Of a stretch of DNA of 32,972 nt, positions 25,031 to 32,972 are shown piece after piece. Below the pieces are notes generated by a model. The model saw nothing but the letters and a program-made list of their open reading frames with translations. It did no database searches and had not been told where the DNA came from. Position numbers and translations under genes: made by a program. Origin of the DNA: Sphingobacteriales bacterium (GTDB lineage: Bacteria > Bacteroidota > Bacteroidia > Chitinophagales > Chitinophagaceae); assembly GCA_004295245.1 (NCBI GenBank), contig REAR01000073.1:1-32972 (forward strand). The letters are read 5' to 3'. The stretch's first letter is position 1; each line of letters opens with the position of its first letter.

Positions 25031-25407
25031 AAACTTCTACAGTTTTTAAAGTTATTGGATTTATAGTTACAGAGAGATTGGGAAAACTAAATGTTGTGAA
25101 GTAGAGTTTATGCGATAGGCTTGTAGTTTAGGTTTTTCATTTTAGTGTGTGTTTGGATTTTAAAAAAACATTTATAAACCGAAAATAATACAAAAAATAA
25201 TACAACCAAATTTTATAAAAAAAAAATTGCCCTATAAAAGCATGATTACGTGTTAGTACTTAACCAACTCGTAGATTTCCGATAATTTTACCAAATTATT
25301 AAGATATCGGTTACAGGCTGCATCTGGTGCTTCAACATCGTTGCGTCGCATTCCGTTCATCAGTATATCTTTACTCAACAAGCTTAGGAGAAACAGCACT
25401 CAATTTT
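25031..25407. other. 377-base AT-rich divergent spacer between the sigma factor gene and uvrA
   Basis: This is the longest non-coding stretch in the window. It contains A/T-rich tracts near 25160-25230, the TAATTTTA motif at 25283-25290, repeat copy E9 (25309-25360), and TATCTTTA at 25366-25373, a candidate uvrA -7 element. I find no SOS-box-like inverted repeat by eye. Confidence 0.5.
25309..25360 (-). repeat. Dispersed repeat copy E9 (reverse orientation)
   Basis: The core GTTGCGTCGCAT is at 25340-25351. GTTAC (25310-25314) stands about 25 bases before it and GTTCAT follows. It lies about 50 bases before uvrA, and a GTG at 25327 inside it opens a spurious upstream extension of the uvrA frame. 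Confidence 0.75.
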
Positions 25408-28242
25408 ATGAAAGCAACAGCTACAAAAGAAAAAGAAACCACTACCCTTGCTCAGAACGGTATTTATATTAAAGGCGCACGAATACATAATTTAAAAAAT
25501 GTTAGTGTTAGCATACCCCGTAACAAATTAATTGTTGTTACGGGTGTATCGGGCTCTGGCAAATCTTCCTTAACTATTGATACATTGTTTGCAGAAGGGC
25601 AGCGCCGCTATGCAGAAAGCCTGAGTGCCTATGCCCGGCAGTTTATGGCCCGCATGGTAAAACCAGATGTAGATTATATACATGGTCTTTGCCCGGCTAT
25701 TGCCATAGAACAAAAAGTAATTACCCGCACCCCAAGGTCTACCGTTGGTAGCATGACAGAAATATACGATTACCTGCGTCTTTTGTTTGCAAGAGCTGGT
25801 AAAACTATTTCTCCAGTTTCTGGTAAAGAGGTAAAAAAAGATGATGTAACTGATATTGTAAAAACAATTACCCACTATAATAACGGAGAAAAAATTGTAA
25901 TACTGGTATTATTAAAACAACATACCAATCGTAAGCTGAAAGAAGAAATTAATATACTGCTGCAAAAAGGGTTCTCTCGTTTATACAAAAACAATGAGTT
26001 GTTTCGTATAGAAGACCTGCTGGAAGATGAAGCAACGCTTAAAAAAATTGAGAAAGCCCATAAAAGCGAACCACTATACCTGTTAATTGACAGATTGATT
26101 GCAAAAACATTTGATGAAGAAGACCAGCATCGCATTGCCGATTCTGTTACCACTGCCTTTTATGAAGGTGAAGGCGAAGTATATGTTGAAATTGACGGCA
26201 GCCAGCAATTACATTTTAGTAATAAGTTTGAATTAGATGGCTTAACATTTGAAGAGCCCGTACCCAATCTTTTTTCTTTTAATAATCCTTTTGGTGCGTG
26301 CCCCACCTGTGAAGGGTTTTCGCAGGTGCTGGGCATAGATACAGACCTTGTAATACCCGATAAACGCCTGAGTGTATTTGAAGGTGCCGTAGCCCCTTGG
26401 AAAGGAGAAAAATTGGGAATGTGGAAAGAGCAATTTATTAAAGCTGCAAAGAAATTTGATTTCCCTATTCATAAACCCATAATGGATCTCAGCAACCATC
26501 AATATAAAATTTTATGGGAAGGCAATGAATATGCGCAGGGTATAAATGATTTTTTTAAAGAAGTAGAACAAAATTTGTATAAAGTGCAATACCGTGTGTT
26601 ACTTTCCCGGTATCGTGGTCGCACCTCCTGCCCGGATTGTGCAGGGTACCGTTTGAGAAAAGAAGCACTTTACATAAAAGTAGGAAGCAAACATATTGGT
26701 GAGCTTTGCGAGATGCCTGCTAAAGATTTAAAAATTTGGTTTGATAAACTACAGCTTTCTGAACACGATTTGCAAATTGCCAAACGTATTCTTATAGAAA
26801 TAAATGCCCGTATTAAAACCCTGCTAGATGTAGGTTTGGGTTACCTAACACTCAACCGTTTAGCTAATTCACTTAGCGGTGGAGAAAGCCAGCGCATACA
26901 ATTAACCCGCAGCTTGGGCAGTAATCTTACCAACTCACTTTACATTTTAGACGAACCCTCTATTGGCCTTCATTCTCGTGACACCAAAAATCTGATTGAA
27001 GTTTTAAAATCTTTACGGGATTTAGGCAATACTGTTGTAGTAGTAGAACACGATGAAATGATTATGCGGGAAGCAGACCATATAATTGATATGGGCCCAT
27101 TAGCCAGCCATTTGGGTGGCGAAGTAATTGCTGAAGGAAACTATGATGCTATTGTTGCTAATAAAAAAAGCCTAACGGGTCAATACCTTAATGGCAGCCT
27201 AAGCATTACGCCCCCCAAACAAACCAGAAAATGGAACCGATCTATAAAAGTGGAGGGAGCAAGACAAAATAACCTGAAAGATGTTACGGCTGAATTTCCA
27301 TTAAATGTATTGTGTGTTATTAGTGGCGTTAGTGGTAGTGGCAAAACAACACTTGTTAAGCAGGTACTTTATGCAGGGCTACAAAAATTAAAGGGAGAAT
27401 TCTCTGAAAAAGCCGGTTTACATAAAGCAATAACAGGAGATATCGATTCTATAAGCCAGATAGAACTGATTGACCAGAACCCAATTGGCAAATCTTCCCG
27501 TAGTAACCCCGTAACGTATATAAAAGCTTACGATGAAATAAGAGAATTATTCTCAAAACAACCGCTTAGTAAAATGCGTGGGTTTTTACCAAAGCATTTT
27601 TCTTTTAATGTTGATGGGGGCCGGTGCGATACCTGTAAAGGCGAAGGCGAACAAATAGTAGAAATGCAATTTTTAGCAGATGTGCATTTGACCTGCGAAG
27701 TATGCCATGGAAAAAAATTTAAAGACGAGGTGCTGGAAGTTCAATATAAAGGCAAGAGTATTTATGATATTTTAGAATTGAGTGTAGACGAGGCCATTGA
27801 TTTTTTTGCTGAAGAAAAAGATGTGGCCAATAAAATAAAACCTTTGCAAGACGTAGGGCTTGGGTATATAAAACTCGGACAATCGTCAGACACGTTATCA
27901 GGCGGAGAAGCACAGCGGGTTAAGCTTGCCTCATTTTTAGGCAAAGGAAGATCGCAAGGGCATATTCTTTTCATTTTTGATGAGCCCACCACCGGCTTAC
28001 ATTTCCATGATATTAAAAAACTTTTATCATCTTTTAACGCTCTCATTGAGCAAGGGCATTCGATACTGGTTATAGAACATAATACTGATGTAATTAAAAG
28101 TGCAGATTGGGTTTTAGACCTTGGGCCGGAAGCCGGCGACGGCGGTGGCAATCTTGTATTTAGCGGCACACCGGCTAATCTTGTAAAAAATCAATTAAGT
28201 AAAACAGCCAGCTTCCTAACAGGTGTGAACAACTTACATTAA
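25408..28242 (+). CDS. uvrA: Excinuclease ABC subunit A
   Basis: The damage-recognition ATPase of nucleotide excision repair, which loads UvrB onto lesions. It has 944 residues from ATG 25408, the usual length. Two ABC modules are seen: Walker A GVSGSGKSS (46-54) and GVSGSGKTT (640-648), signatures LSGGESQR (489-496) and LSGGEAQR (830-837), and Walker B ILDEPSIGL and IFDEPTTGL. The UvrB-binding region includes RTPRSTVGSMTEIYDYLRLLFARAG. The C-terminal zinc module is CDTC (740, 743) with CEVC (763, 766). In the first zinc module only the second pair, CPTC (298, 301), is present; the first pair is replaced by KFELDG. A GTG-initiated extension to 25327 runs through repeat E9 and is rejected. Confidence 0.96.
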   Translation: MKATATKEKETTTLAQNGIYIKGARIHNLKNVSVSIPRNKLIVVTGVSGSGKSSLTIDTLFAEGQRRYAESLSAYARQFMARMVKPDVDYIHGLCPAIAIEQKVITRTPRSTVGSMTEIYDYLRLLFARAGKTISPVSGKEVKKDDVTDIVKTITHYNNGEKIVILVLLKQHTNRKLKEEINILLQKGFSRLYKNNELFRIEDLLEDEATLKKIEKAHKSEPLYLLIDRLIAKTFDEEDQHRIADSVTTAFYEGEGEVYVEIDGSQQLHFSNKFELDGLTFEEPVPNLFSFNNPFGACPTCEGFSQVLGIDTDLVIPDKRLSVFEGAVAPWKGEKLGMWKEQFIKAAKKFDFPIHKPIMDLSNHQYKILWEGNEYAQGINDFFKEVEQNLYKVQYRVLLSRYRGRTSCPDCAGYRLRKEALYIKVGSKHIGELCEMPAKDLKIWFDKLQLSEHDLQIAKRILIEINARIKTLLDVGLGYLTLNRLANSLSGGESQRIQLTRSLGSNLTNSLYILDEPSIGLHSRDTKNLIEVLKSLRDLGNTVVVVEHDEMIMREADHIIDMGPLASHLGGEVIAEGNYDAIVANKKSLTGQYLNGSLSITPPKQTRKWNRSIKVEGARQNNLKDVTAEFPLNVLCVISGVSGSGKTTLVKQVLYAGLQKLKGEFSEKAGLHKAITGDIDSISQIELIDQNPIGKSSRSNPVTYIKAYDEIRELFSKQPLSKMRGFLPKHFSFNVDGGRCDTCKGEGEQIVEMQFLADVHLTCEVCHGKKFKDEVLEVQYKGKSIYDILELSVDEAIDFFAEEKDVANKIKPLQDVGLGYIKLGQSSDTLSGGEAQRVKLASFLGKGRSQGHILFIFDEPTTGLHFHDIKKLLSSFNALIEQGHSILVIEHNTDVIKSADWVLDLGPEAGDGGGNLVFSGTPANLVKNQLSKTASFLTGVNNLH

Positions 28243-28267
28243 CAAAAAAACACTTAGAACCGATTTT

Positions 28268-28301
28268 TTTGAGCTCTATTCAGGGGCAGTAGTTATCTTT
28301 A
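28268..28301 (+). promoter_or_regulatory. Possible promoter of the T9SS cargo gene
   Basis: TTTG (28268-28271) and TATCTTTA (28294-28301, one mismatch to TAnnTTTG) are 22 bases apart, slightly long. The leader to the ATG would be about 90 bases. Confidence 0.35.
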
Positions 28302-28397
28302 TATTCCTTTTCCCCAACCCCTGAAAACCTTCAAACGTAGCATTATTATTGCTGTTTTCGTATACACACAACTAACATAAACTGAAATCTCATGTGC

Positions 28398-30326
28398 ATG
28401 AAAAAAACGTACTTATTAACGACCTTGCTGGCCGCATCCATTGCAGTATCAGCACAATCACCGGGCGGTGTTAGCACTGGCCTAAAACAATGGGTGAAAG
28501 CTAATGCTTCCGCAGCATTAGACACCAACGTGGTAAATTTCGGATTGGATACTGTAGTCAACATTTGGACTTACAGTAACGATGGCACCAAAACATATAC
28601 CGCATCAGGAAATGCACGTCCAAAATTGCGCTACAATACACTTAACTTTTTACCTACATTAGAATTTGATGGCGGTGGATTTTTACAAGGCCCTACTGGC
28701 TCAAATGCACCATTAACAGCTGGCGACGACGATTATTCAGTATTTGCTGTATGGTTGTCAAGTTCTGCTTCCAGCTATCAGCGTGTTTGGACACAAAAGA
28801 ACTCCGCATTTACCGATGTAGGCGACGGTGCCGCATTAGCTACTTGGAACGATGGCCGCTATGGCCATCAGATTGAGAAAAGCCCTTACGACCATACTAT
28901 TCAAAGAACTTATACTGCCAATACATGGCGTATTTCTCAGTTAAATCTATTAAACCAAGCCACCAATGATTTAGAAATTATTGACAATGGAAATCTTTCA
29001 AGCGGCGGCACAGCACACAATACAGATCCATTGGGTGTGGATGGTGCAGCATTAAGAACATTGGTAACTTCCTACAATCATATCGGCGCACGTAATGGCC
29101 AATACGATGAAGCATTAACTGGTAATGTTGCTGAAATTATTATTTATGAAAATTCAATCAGCAGCACCGACAGAAGCAAAATATTTTCATACCTGGCATT
29201 AAAATATGGTATCAATATAGCCACCAGTTTTTTGGCTTCAGATGGCACCACTATTTGGGATGCCACCGCTAATGCCTCTTTTAACAACGATGTTTTTGGC
29301 ATTGGCCTTGATAATGGTTCTGGCCTAAGTGCTGCTTCTGCCAACAGTATTAATAATGGCACTGGTGCAGGTAACGGCATCAGCGGTCGCGGTAATATTG
29401 TTTTATCTAATCCTTCTGCGTTGGCCGATCTTGAGTTTATGATTACTGGTCATAACAGTGGCGCTTTAACTGAAATATCCACTGACCTTCCTGTAACAGC
29501 AACCGGATCTCAACGCCTTGTTAGAGAATGGAAAATTCAACATACAGGCAACGTAGGTACTATAAACCTGAGCTTTGATTTAGCGGGCATTACCACCACT
29601 GGTGTAGTTGGCACTGTAACAGATTTTAAATTGATGGTTGATGAAGATGGTGATGGCGACTTTACCACAGGCACTGTTTCGTTCTATACACCTGCTAACT
29701 TTACTGGCACACGTATGAACTTTGCTGGCATCACTTTAAATAATAATGTGGTGTACTCATTTATTACAAAAGCATTGGGTGCTTTACCTGTTAGCTGGAA
29801 ATCTTTTGAAGCAAAAGCAACCGGCGATAATGTTAGCTTAAGCTGGAGCGTAAGCAACAACGCAGATGCAGATTATTATGAAGTAGAACATGCAGCAGAT
29901 GGCATCAACTTCCAAACAGTTGGAAAAGTAAGTAACAGTGCAGCAGTGAGTGCATACAATTTTACGCACAATAATGTTGCTGCAGGTAAAAACTACTACC
30001 GCATCCGTCAGGTAGATGAAAACGGCCGTGCCACTTATAGCAAAGTAGTTGACGTAACCGTTAAAGGAGATGCCTTTGGTATCAAATTATTAAGCAACCC
30101 TGTTCGCACGGCTTATGCAGAGTTAGAAATAACAGCGCCAAAAGCAGATGTTATTGTAACAGAATTATGGTCTGTTGCTGGTAACCGCATTGCTACTGCA
30201 CAACAAACTGTTGTAGCTGGTAAAAACAGAGTAAGAGTACCAATGGATCGTGCAAGCTCCGGCAATTATATTATTAAAGTAAAAGTGGGCGACACCAACC
30301 AAACCATACAAGTGGTTAAGTTATAA
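28398..30326 (+). CDS. Secreted T9SS type A sorting domain protein with LamG-like N-domain
   Basis: A large cargo protein of the type IX system, 642 residues from ATG 28398 (an ATG two codons earlier is also possible). The signal peptide is MKKTYLLTTLLAASIAVSA, then QSPGG. The N-terminal half (about 23-260) resembles concanavalin A/LamG-like surface modules: GVSTGLKQWVKANA near its start, LEFDGGGFLQGP, and EIIIYENSISSTDRSKIFSYLALKYGI. A region of about 260-460 has a calcium-site-like DEDGDGDF. Residues about 465-560 form a fibronectin-like beta-sandwich ending YYRIRQVDENGRATYSKVVDV. The last 80 residues are a type A sorting domain (IKLLSNPV ... GNYIIKVKVGDTNQTIQVVKL) that PorU would process. 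Its ligand or function is unknown. Confidence 0.88.
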   Translation: MKKTYLLTTLLAASIAVSAQSPGGVSTGLKQWVKANASAALDTNVVNFGLDTVVNIWTYSNDGTKTYTASGNARPKLRYNTLNFLPTLEFDGGGFLQGPTGSNAPLTAGDDDYSVFAVWLSSSASSYQRVWTQKNSAFTDVGDGAALATWNDGRYGHQIEKSPYDHTIQRTYTANTWRISQLNLLNQATNDLEIIDNGNLSSGGTAHNTDPLGVDGAALRTLVTSYNHIGARNGQYDEALTGNVAEIIIYENSISSTDRSKIFSYLALKYGINIATSFLASDGTTIWDATANASFNNDVFGIGLDNGSGLSAASANSINNGTGAGNGISGRGNIVLSNPSALADLEFMITGHNSGALTEISTDLPVTATGSQRLVREWKIQHTGNVGTINLSFDLAGITTTGVVGTVTDFKLMVDEDGDGDFTTGTVSFYTPANFTGTRMNFAGITLNNNVVYSFITKALGALPVSWKSFEAKATGDNVSLSWSVSNNADADYYEVEHAADGINFQTVGKVSNSAAVSAYNFTHNNVAAGKNYYRIRQVDENGRATYSKVVDVTVKGDAFGIKLLSNPVRTAYAELEITAPKADVIVTELWSVAGNRIATAQQTVVAGKNRVRVPMDRASSGNYIIKVKVGDTNQTIQVVKL

Positions 30327-30340
30327 AATCAACTCACTCA

Positions 30341-30385
30341 TAAAATAAGAAAGCCGCTTCATATAGAAGCGGCTTTCTTATTTTA
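30341..30385. terminator. Very strong bidirectional terminator after the T9SS cargo gene
   Basis: A perfect 20-bp stem (30341-30360 with 30366-30385) encloses a 5-base loop. The GC-rich top is GCCGCTTC/GAAGCGGC with A/T-rich lower arms. It begins 14 bases after the stop. Confidence 0.93.
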
Positions 30386-30386
30386 T

Positions 30387-30454
30387 ATTACCAGCTAAAG
30401 TACAAAACCTGGCATCCTTGCGTCGCACCCTTCAGCAGCTGCACTAAGCTGTAC
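30387..30454 (-). repeat. Dispersed repeat copy E10 (reverse orientation)
   Basis: ATTACC (30387-30392) begins one base after the terminator. The core CTTGCGTCGCAC (30417-30428) follows after 24 bases, then CCTTCAG and a GTAC near 30451. It is the inverted partner of E11 in the same convergent spacer. Confidence 0.85.
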
Positions 30455-30565
30455 AATTATTGTTGCAAATAAGTATTTTTTAAAGCTCGCTATGTATAGT
30501 AGCTGAAATTGTATTTACACACAATTTTTTTCTATCGAACTATTTGTTGCCCAAAATTACTACAG

Positions 30566-30615
30566 CATAAGTGTGCGACGCAACGATGCTTAATTAGTGT
30601 GCGAATGCTGGTAAC
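30566..30615 (+). repeat. Dispersed repeat copy E11
   Basis: The core GTGCGACGCAAC is at 30573-30584, with GGTAAC (30610-30615) exactly 25 bases later and six bases before the bshA stop codon. With E10 it forms an inverted pair about 110 bases apart between the convergent cargo gene and bshA; the bases between hold no gene. Confidence 0.87.
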
Positions 30616-30621
30616 AAAAAT

Positions 30622-31749
30622 TTATATGCAGTTACAAAAGCGGTTGTATAATTTTTCGTAAATGGGTATAATATTGTGTATATCAAAAATAGCCGCATGT
30701 TGGCGGGCATTATTTTTAAACTCAAGTAATTTTTTTTCATCAGTCAGCAGGGTTAAAGCAAACTGTGCCATTCCATCTACATCCCCCACATTACTTAAAA
30801 AACCGGTTTTACCATGCTCATTAATTTCTGTTAAACCACCAGCATTGGTACTAATTACCGGCACCCCTGCAGCCATTGCTTCCAATGCAGCTAAGCCAAA
30901 ACTTTCATACTCAGAGGTAAGTAAGAATAAATCTGAAACAGCCAATATATCCTCTAGCTGTTCTTGCTTACCAACAAATCTTACATCATCAATAATATTC
31001 AGCTCCCGGCAAAGACTTTCGGCACCGCTGCGCTCTGGGCCATCGCCTACAAATAATAACTTACAAGGTATTTGCTGACGCACTTTTGCCATTATCTGTA
31101 CCACATCCATAACCCGTTTTACTTTCCTGAAGTTAGAGATGTGCAGCAAAATTTTTTCTCCGTTGGGGGCAATAACTTTTCTGAATGCATCAATAGGTTT
31201 TTTCTGAAAACGGCTTACATCAACAAAATTATGAATCACTTCTATTTCCTTTTCTATTTTAAAAAAGGCATAGGTTTCATCCCGCAGGTTTTTTGATACT
31301 GCCGTAATAGCATCACTCTCGTTCATAGAAAAAGTTACTACCGGTGCATAGGTTTTATCTTTACCTACCAGTGTTATATCTGTTCCGTGCAGCGTGGTAA
31401 TAAAAGGAATGTGTATGCCTTGCTTAGCTACAATTTGCTTGGCCATATAAGCAGCACTGGCATGGGGTATTGCATAATGCACATGCAATAAATCCAGCTG
31501 GTTATTTAAAATAACATCTACAAGAGTACTGGCCAAAGCTGTTTCATAAGGTGGGTAATCAAACAAAGGATAGGTAGGCACCCGCACTTCATGATAAAAA
31601 ATATTTGCATTAAACTCACTTAGCCTTACCGGTTGCTGGTAGGTAATAAAATGCACCTGGTGATTTTTATCGGCCAAAGCTTTTCCTAATTCTGTTGCCA
31701 AAACACCACTACCACCAAAAGTTGGGTAGCAAACAATTCCTATACGCAT
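30622..31749 (-). CDS. bshA: N-acetyl-alpha-D-glucosaminyl L-malate synthase
   Basis: The GT-B (GT4) glycosyltransferase that joins GlcNAc from UDP-GlcNAc to L-malate, the first step of bacillithiol synthesis. The 375-residue length and the N-terminus MRIGIVCYPTFGGSGVLATELG are characteristic of BshA, as is VHYAIPHASAAYMAKQI (about 94-110). The C-terminal nucleotide-sugar domain has VGDGPERSGAE and ESFGLAALEAMAAGVPVIST with the conserved Glu pair. The other bacillithiol genes (bshB, bshC) are not in this window. It is convergent with the cargo gene and divergent from the M28 peptidase gene. No transmembrane segment is seen, so it is cytoplasmic. Confidence 0.95.
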   Translation of the reverse strand: MRIGIVCYPTFGGSGVLATELGKALADKNHQVHFITYQQPVRLSEFNANIFYHEVRVPTYPLFDYPPYETALASTLVDVILNNQLDLLHVHYAIPHASAAYMAKQIVAKQGIHIPFITTLHGTDITLVGKDKTYAPVVTFSMNESDAITAVSKNLRDETYAFFKIEKEIEVIHNFVDVSRFQKKPIDAFRKVIAPNGEKILLHISNFRKVKRVMDVVQIMAKVRQQIPCKLLFVGDGPERSGAESLCRELNIIDDVRFVGKQEQLEDILAVSDLFLLTSEYESFGLAALEAMAAGVPVISTNAGGLTEINEHGKTGFLSNVGDVDGMAQFALTLLTDEKKLLEFKNNARQHAAIFDIHNIIPIYEKLYNRFCNCI

Positions 31750-31837
31750 ATAAAAAAGTAGTTAGTACAATTAAATTTCAGTTGCCGAAGGTAACTTAAT
31801 TTCTATTTGAGGTTACTACCGTTTATACAGCCCCTGA

Positions 31838-31866
31838 TTGGTCACAAAATGTTTGGCTTATCTTTA
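31838..31866 (+). promoter_or_regulatory. Candidate promoter of the M28 peptidase gene
   Basis: TTG (31838-31840) and TATCTTTA (31859-31866, one mismatch to TAnnTTTG) are 18 bases apart. The ATG at 31882 follows 15 bases after the -7 element, giving a leader of about 10 bases. Confidence 0.45.
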
Positions 31867-31881
31867 GCAAAACTTACGCTC

Positions 31882-32972
31882 ATGAGATTATTACTGGCAA
31901 TAACCCTTAGCCTTGCTGTTTTTTTATCGCGGGCACAAAATGCAGACTCTCTTTTTATTTCTAAAATTGCAGATGAAATTTTGGTAAGTGGCAAAGCCTA
32001 CGAAAACCTGCGGGTGCTTTGTAAAACTGTTGGGCCACGGTTAGCCGGCTCACCCGGTATGTATAAAGCCGAAGAGTGGGGTGTGCAAACATTAAAAGTT
32101 GCAGGAGCCGATAAGGTTTGGCTGCAAGAATGTATGGTACCCCATTGGGTACGCGGTGGTAAAGATGTTGCATGGATTAGTTATACCAACGAAGCTGGTA
32201 AGCAGGTAAAAGAAACCCTAGATGTGCTGGCATTAGGCAATTCTGTTGGCACTGGTAAACCCGGTGTAAAAGCAGAAGTATTGTTACTGAATAATTTTGA
32301 TGAGCTGGAACAACGCAAAGAAGAAGTAAAAGGTAAAATTGTATTTTTTAATTACCCTTTCAATCCACGTTATATACAACCCTTTCGGGCTTACGGAGAA
32401 AGTGGTGCATACCGACGCAGCGGCCCCAGCCGTGCCGCCAAGTACGGCGCATTGGCCATTGTTATCCGTTCTATGACTGCTTCTGCAGCAGACAACCATC
32501 CCCACACCGGCACAACCGGTTACGATAGTGCTTATAAAAAAATTCCGGCAGCCGCTATGGGTTTAAGAGATGCAGATAAGCTGGGCAAATTATTAAGCAC
32601 TGGCAAAAAAGTGCAGCTCTATTACCAAAGCAATGCACAAATGCTGCCCGATGTGGAAGGGCATAATGTAATTGGAGAAATAACCGGCAGCCAGTTTCCG
32701 GATGAGTATATTACTGTTGGCGGCCACCTGGATAGCTGGGACCCTGCCGAAGGCGCACACGATGATGGTGCAGGCTGTGTACATTCAATAGAAGTGCTGC
32801 GGGCTTTAAAAATATTAGGCTACAAACCCAAACGCACCATCCGCATAGTTTTATTTGCCAATGAAGAAAACGGCCTGCGTGGCGGACAGAAATATGCCGC
32901 TGCTGCAAAAGCCAATAACGAAAAACATTATTTTGCTTTAGAAAGCGATGCGGGTGGTTTTACCCCACGCAG
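31882..32972 (+). CDS. Secreted M28-family zinc aminopeptidase (3' end cut by the window)
   Basis: An open frame of 363 codons with no stop before the window end. It starts with a signal peptide (MRLLLAITLSLAVFLSRA, then QNAD). An early PRLAGSPGMYKAEEW segment and a middle protease-associated-like region (about 110-210) precede the catalytic domain. Zinc-site motifs of family M28 are seen: VGGHLDSWD (His282, Asp284), GAHDDGAG (His293, Asp294, Asp295) and ANEENGLRGG (catalytic and metal Glu328/Glu329), followed by ESDAGGFTP. The family removes N-terminal residues from peptides, here outside the cytoplasm. One or more further metal ligands (the usual distal His) and any C-terminal sorting domain lie beyond the window. 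It is divergent from bshA, with a spacer of 132 bases. Confidence 0.9.
   Translation, partial: MRLLLAITLSLAVFLSRAQNADSLFISKIADEILVSGKAYENLRVLCKTVGPRLAGSPGMYKAEEWGVQTLKVAGADKVWLQECMVPHWVRGGKDVAWISYTNEAGKQVKETLDVLALGNSVGTGKPGVKAEVLLLNNFDELEQRKEEVKGKIVFFNYPFNPRYIQPFRAYGESGAYRRSGPSRAAKYGALAIVIRSMTASAADNHPHTGTTGYDSAYKKIPAAAMGLRDADKLGKLLSTGKKVQLYYQSNAQMLPDVEGHNVIGEITGSQFPDEYITVGGHLDSWDPAEGAHDDGAGCVHSIEVLRALKILGYKPKRTIRIVLFANEENGLRGGQKYAAAAKANNEKHYFALESDAGGFTPR

Noticed and set aside
25327-25407. GTG-initiated N-terminal extension of UvrA
   Set aside because: It runs through repeat copy E9, is unlike any UvrA N-terminus, and ATG 25408 gives the normal length.
25031-25407. SOS (LexA) box upstream of uvrA
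   Set aside because: No inverted repeat of the expected form could be found by eye.
3583-30615. Integron attC sites as an explanation of the repeats after genes
   Set aside because: Neighbouring genes are housekeeping genes in both orientations, no integrase is present, and the GTTRRRY core with paired boxes is absent.
3583-30615. CRISPR array
   Set aside because: Copies are kilobases apart, in both orientations, and no cas genes are present.

Overview
The window reads as chromosomal DNA of a gliding, type IX secretion (T9SS) bacterium of the Bacteroidota, most likely the Chitinophagaceae. This is inferred from the gene families: GldJ, PorU, PorV, PorP/SprF, a T9SS type A cargo protein, BshA, DUF4292, DUF4293, and Bacteroidota-style promoters (TAnnTTTG). 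The DNA is AT-rich, gene-dense and uniform. I see no tRNA, rRNA, CRISPR array, prophage or complete insertion sequence.

Layout. 14-1653: an OsmC-family protein and a MetZ-type sulfhydrylase. 1694-5255 (minus): gldJ, murF and a DUF983 zinc-ribbon membrane protein. 5592-10257 (plus): porU and porV, divergent from gldJ, so the T9SS sortase, its outer-membrane partner and a gliding lipoprotein share one locus. 10438-13579 (plus): ispF, dut, a DUF4292 lipoprotein and an EnvC-like protein. 13902-15625 (minus): glyA and a DUF4293 membrane protein. 15927-16925: a sugar nucleotidyltransferase. 17058-20868 (plus): secreted GH30 glycosidase, GDSL esterase and two paralogous membrane-anchored alpha/beta hydrolases. 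20968-22900 (minus): two tandem LD-carboxypeptidase paralogues, one exported and one cytoplasmic. 23094-24113: PorP/SprF. 24449-25030 (minus): an ECF sigma factor. 25408-28242: uvrA. 28398-30326: a T9SS cargo protein. 30622-31749 (minus): bshA. 31882 to the end: an M28 metallopeptidase cut by the window edge.

The most striking feature is not a gene. Eleven intergenic loci carry a small dispersed repeat with the core GTGCGACGCAAC (or its complement) and, at most copies, a GGTAAC/GGCTAC end lying 24-26 bases away. Where a neighbouring gene 3' end exists, the GGTAAC end points at it and sits within about 0-20 bases of its stop codon or terminator. Copies in divergent spacers have no 3' end to face. 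One locus is a near-perfect 38-base palindrome built from two head-to-head cores. This looks like a REP/BIME-like family, and I do not recognise it as a named element.

Conserved housekeeping genes are called with high confidence. Promoters are motif matches only. The repeat family was aligned by eye and needs a genome-wide count.
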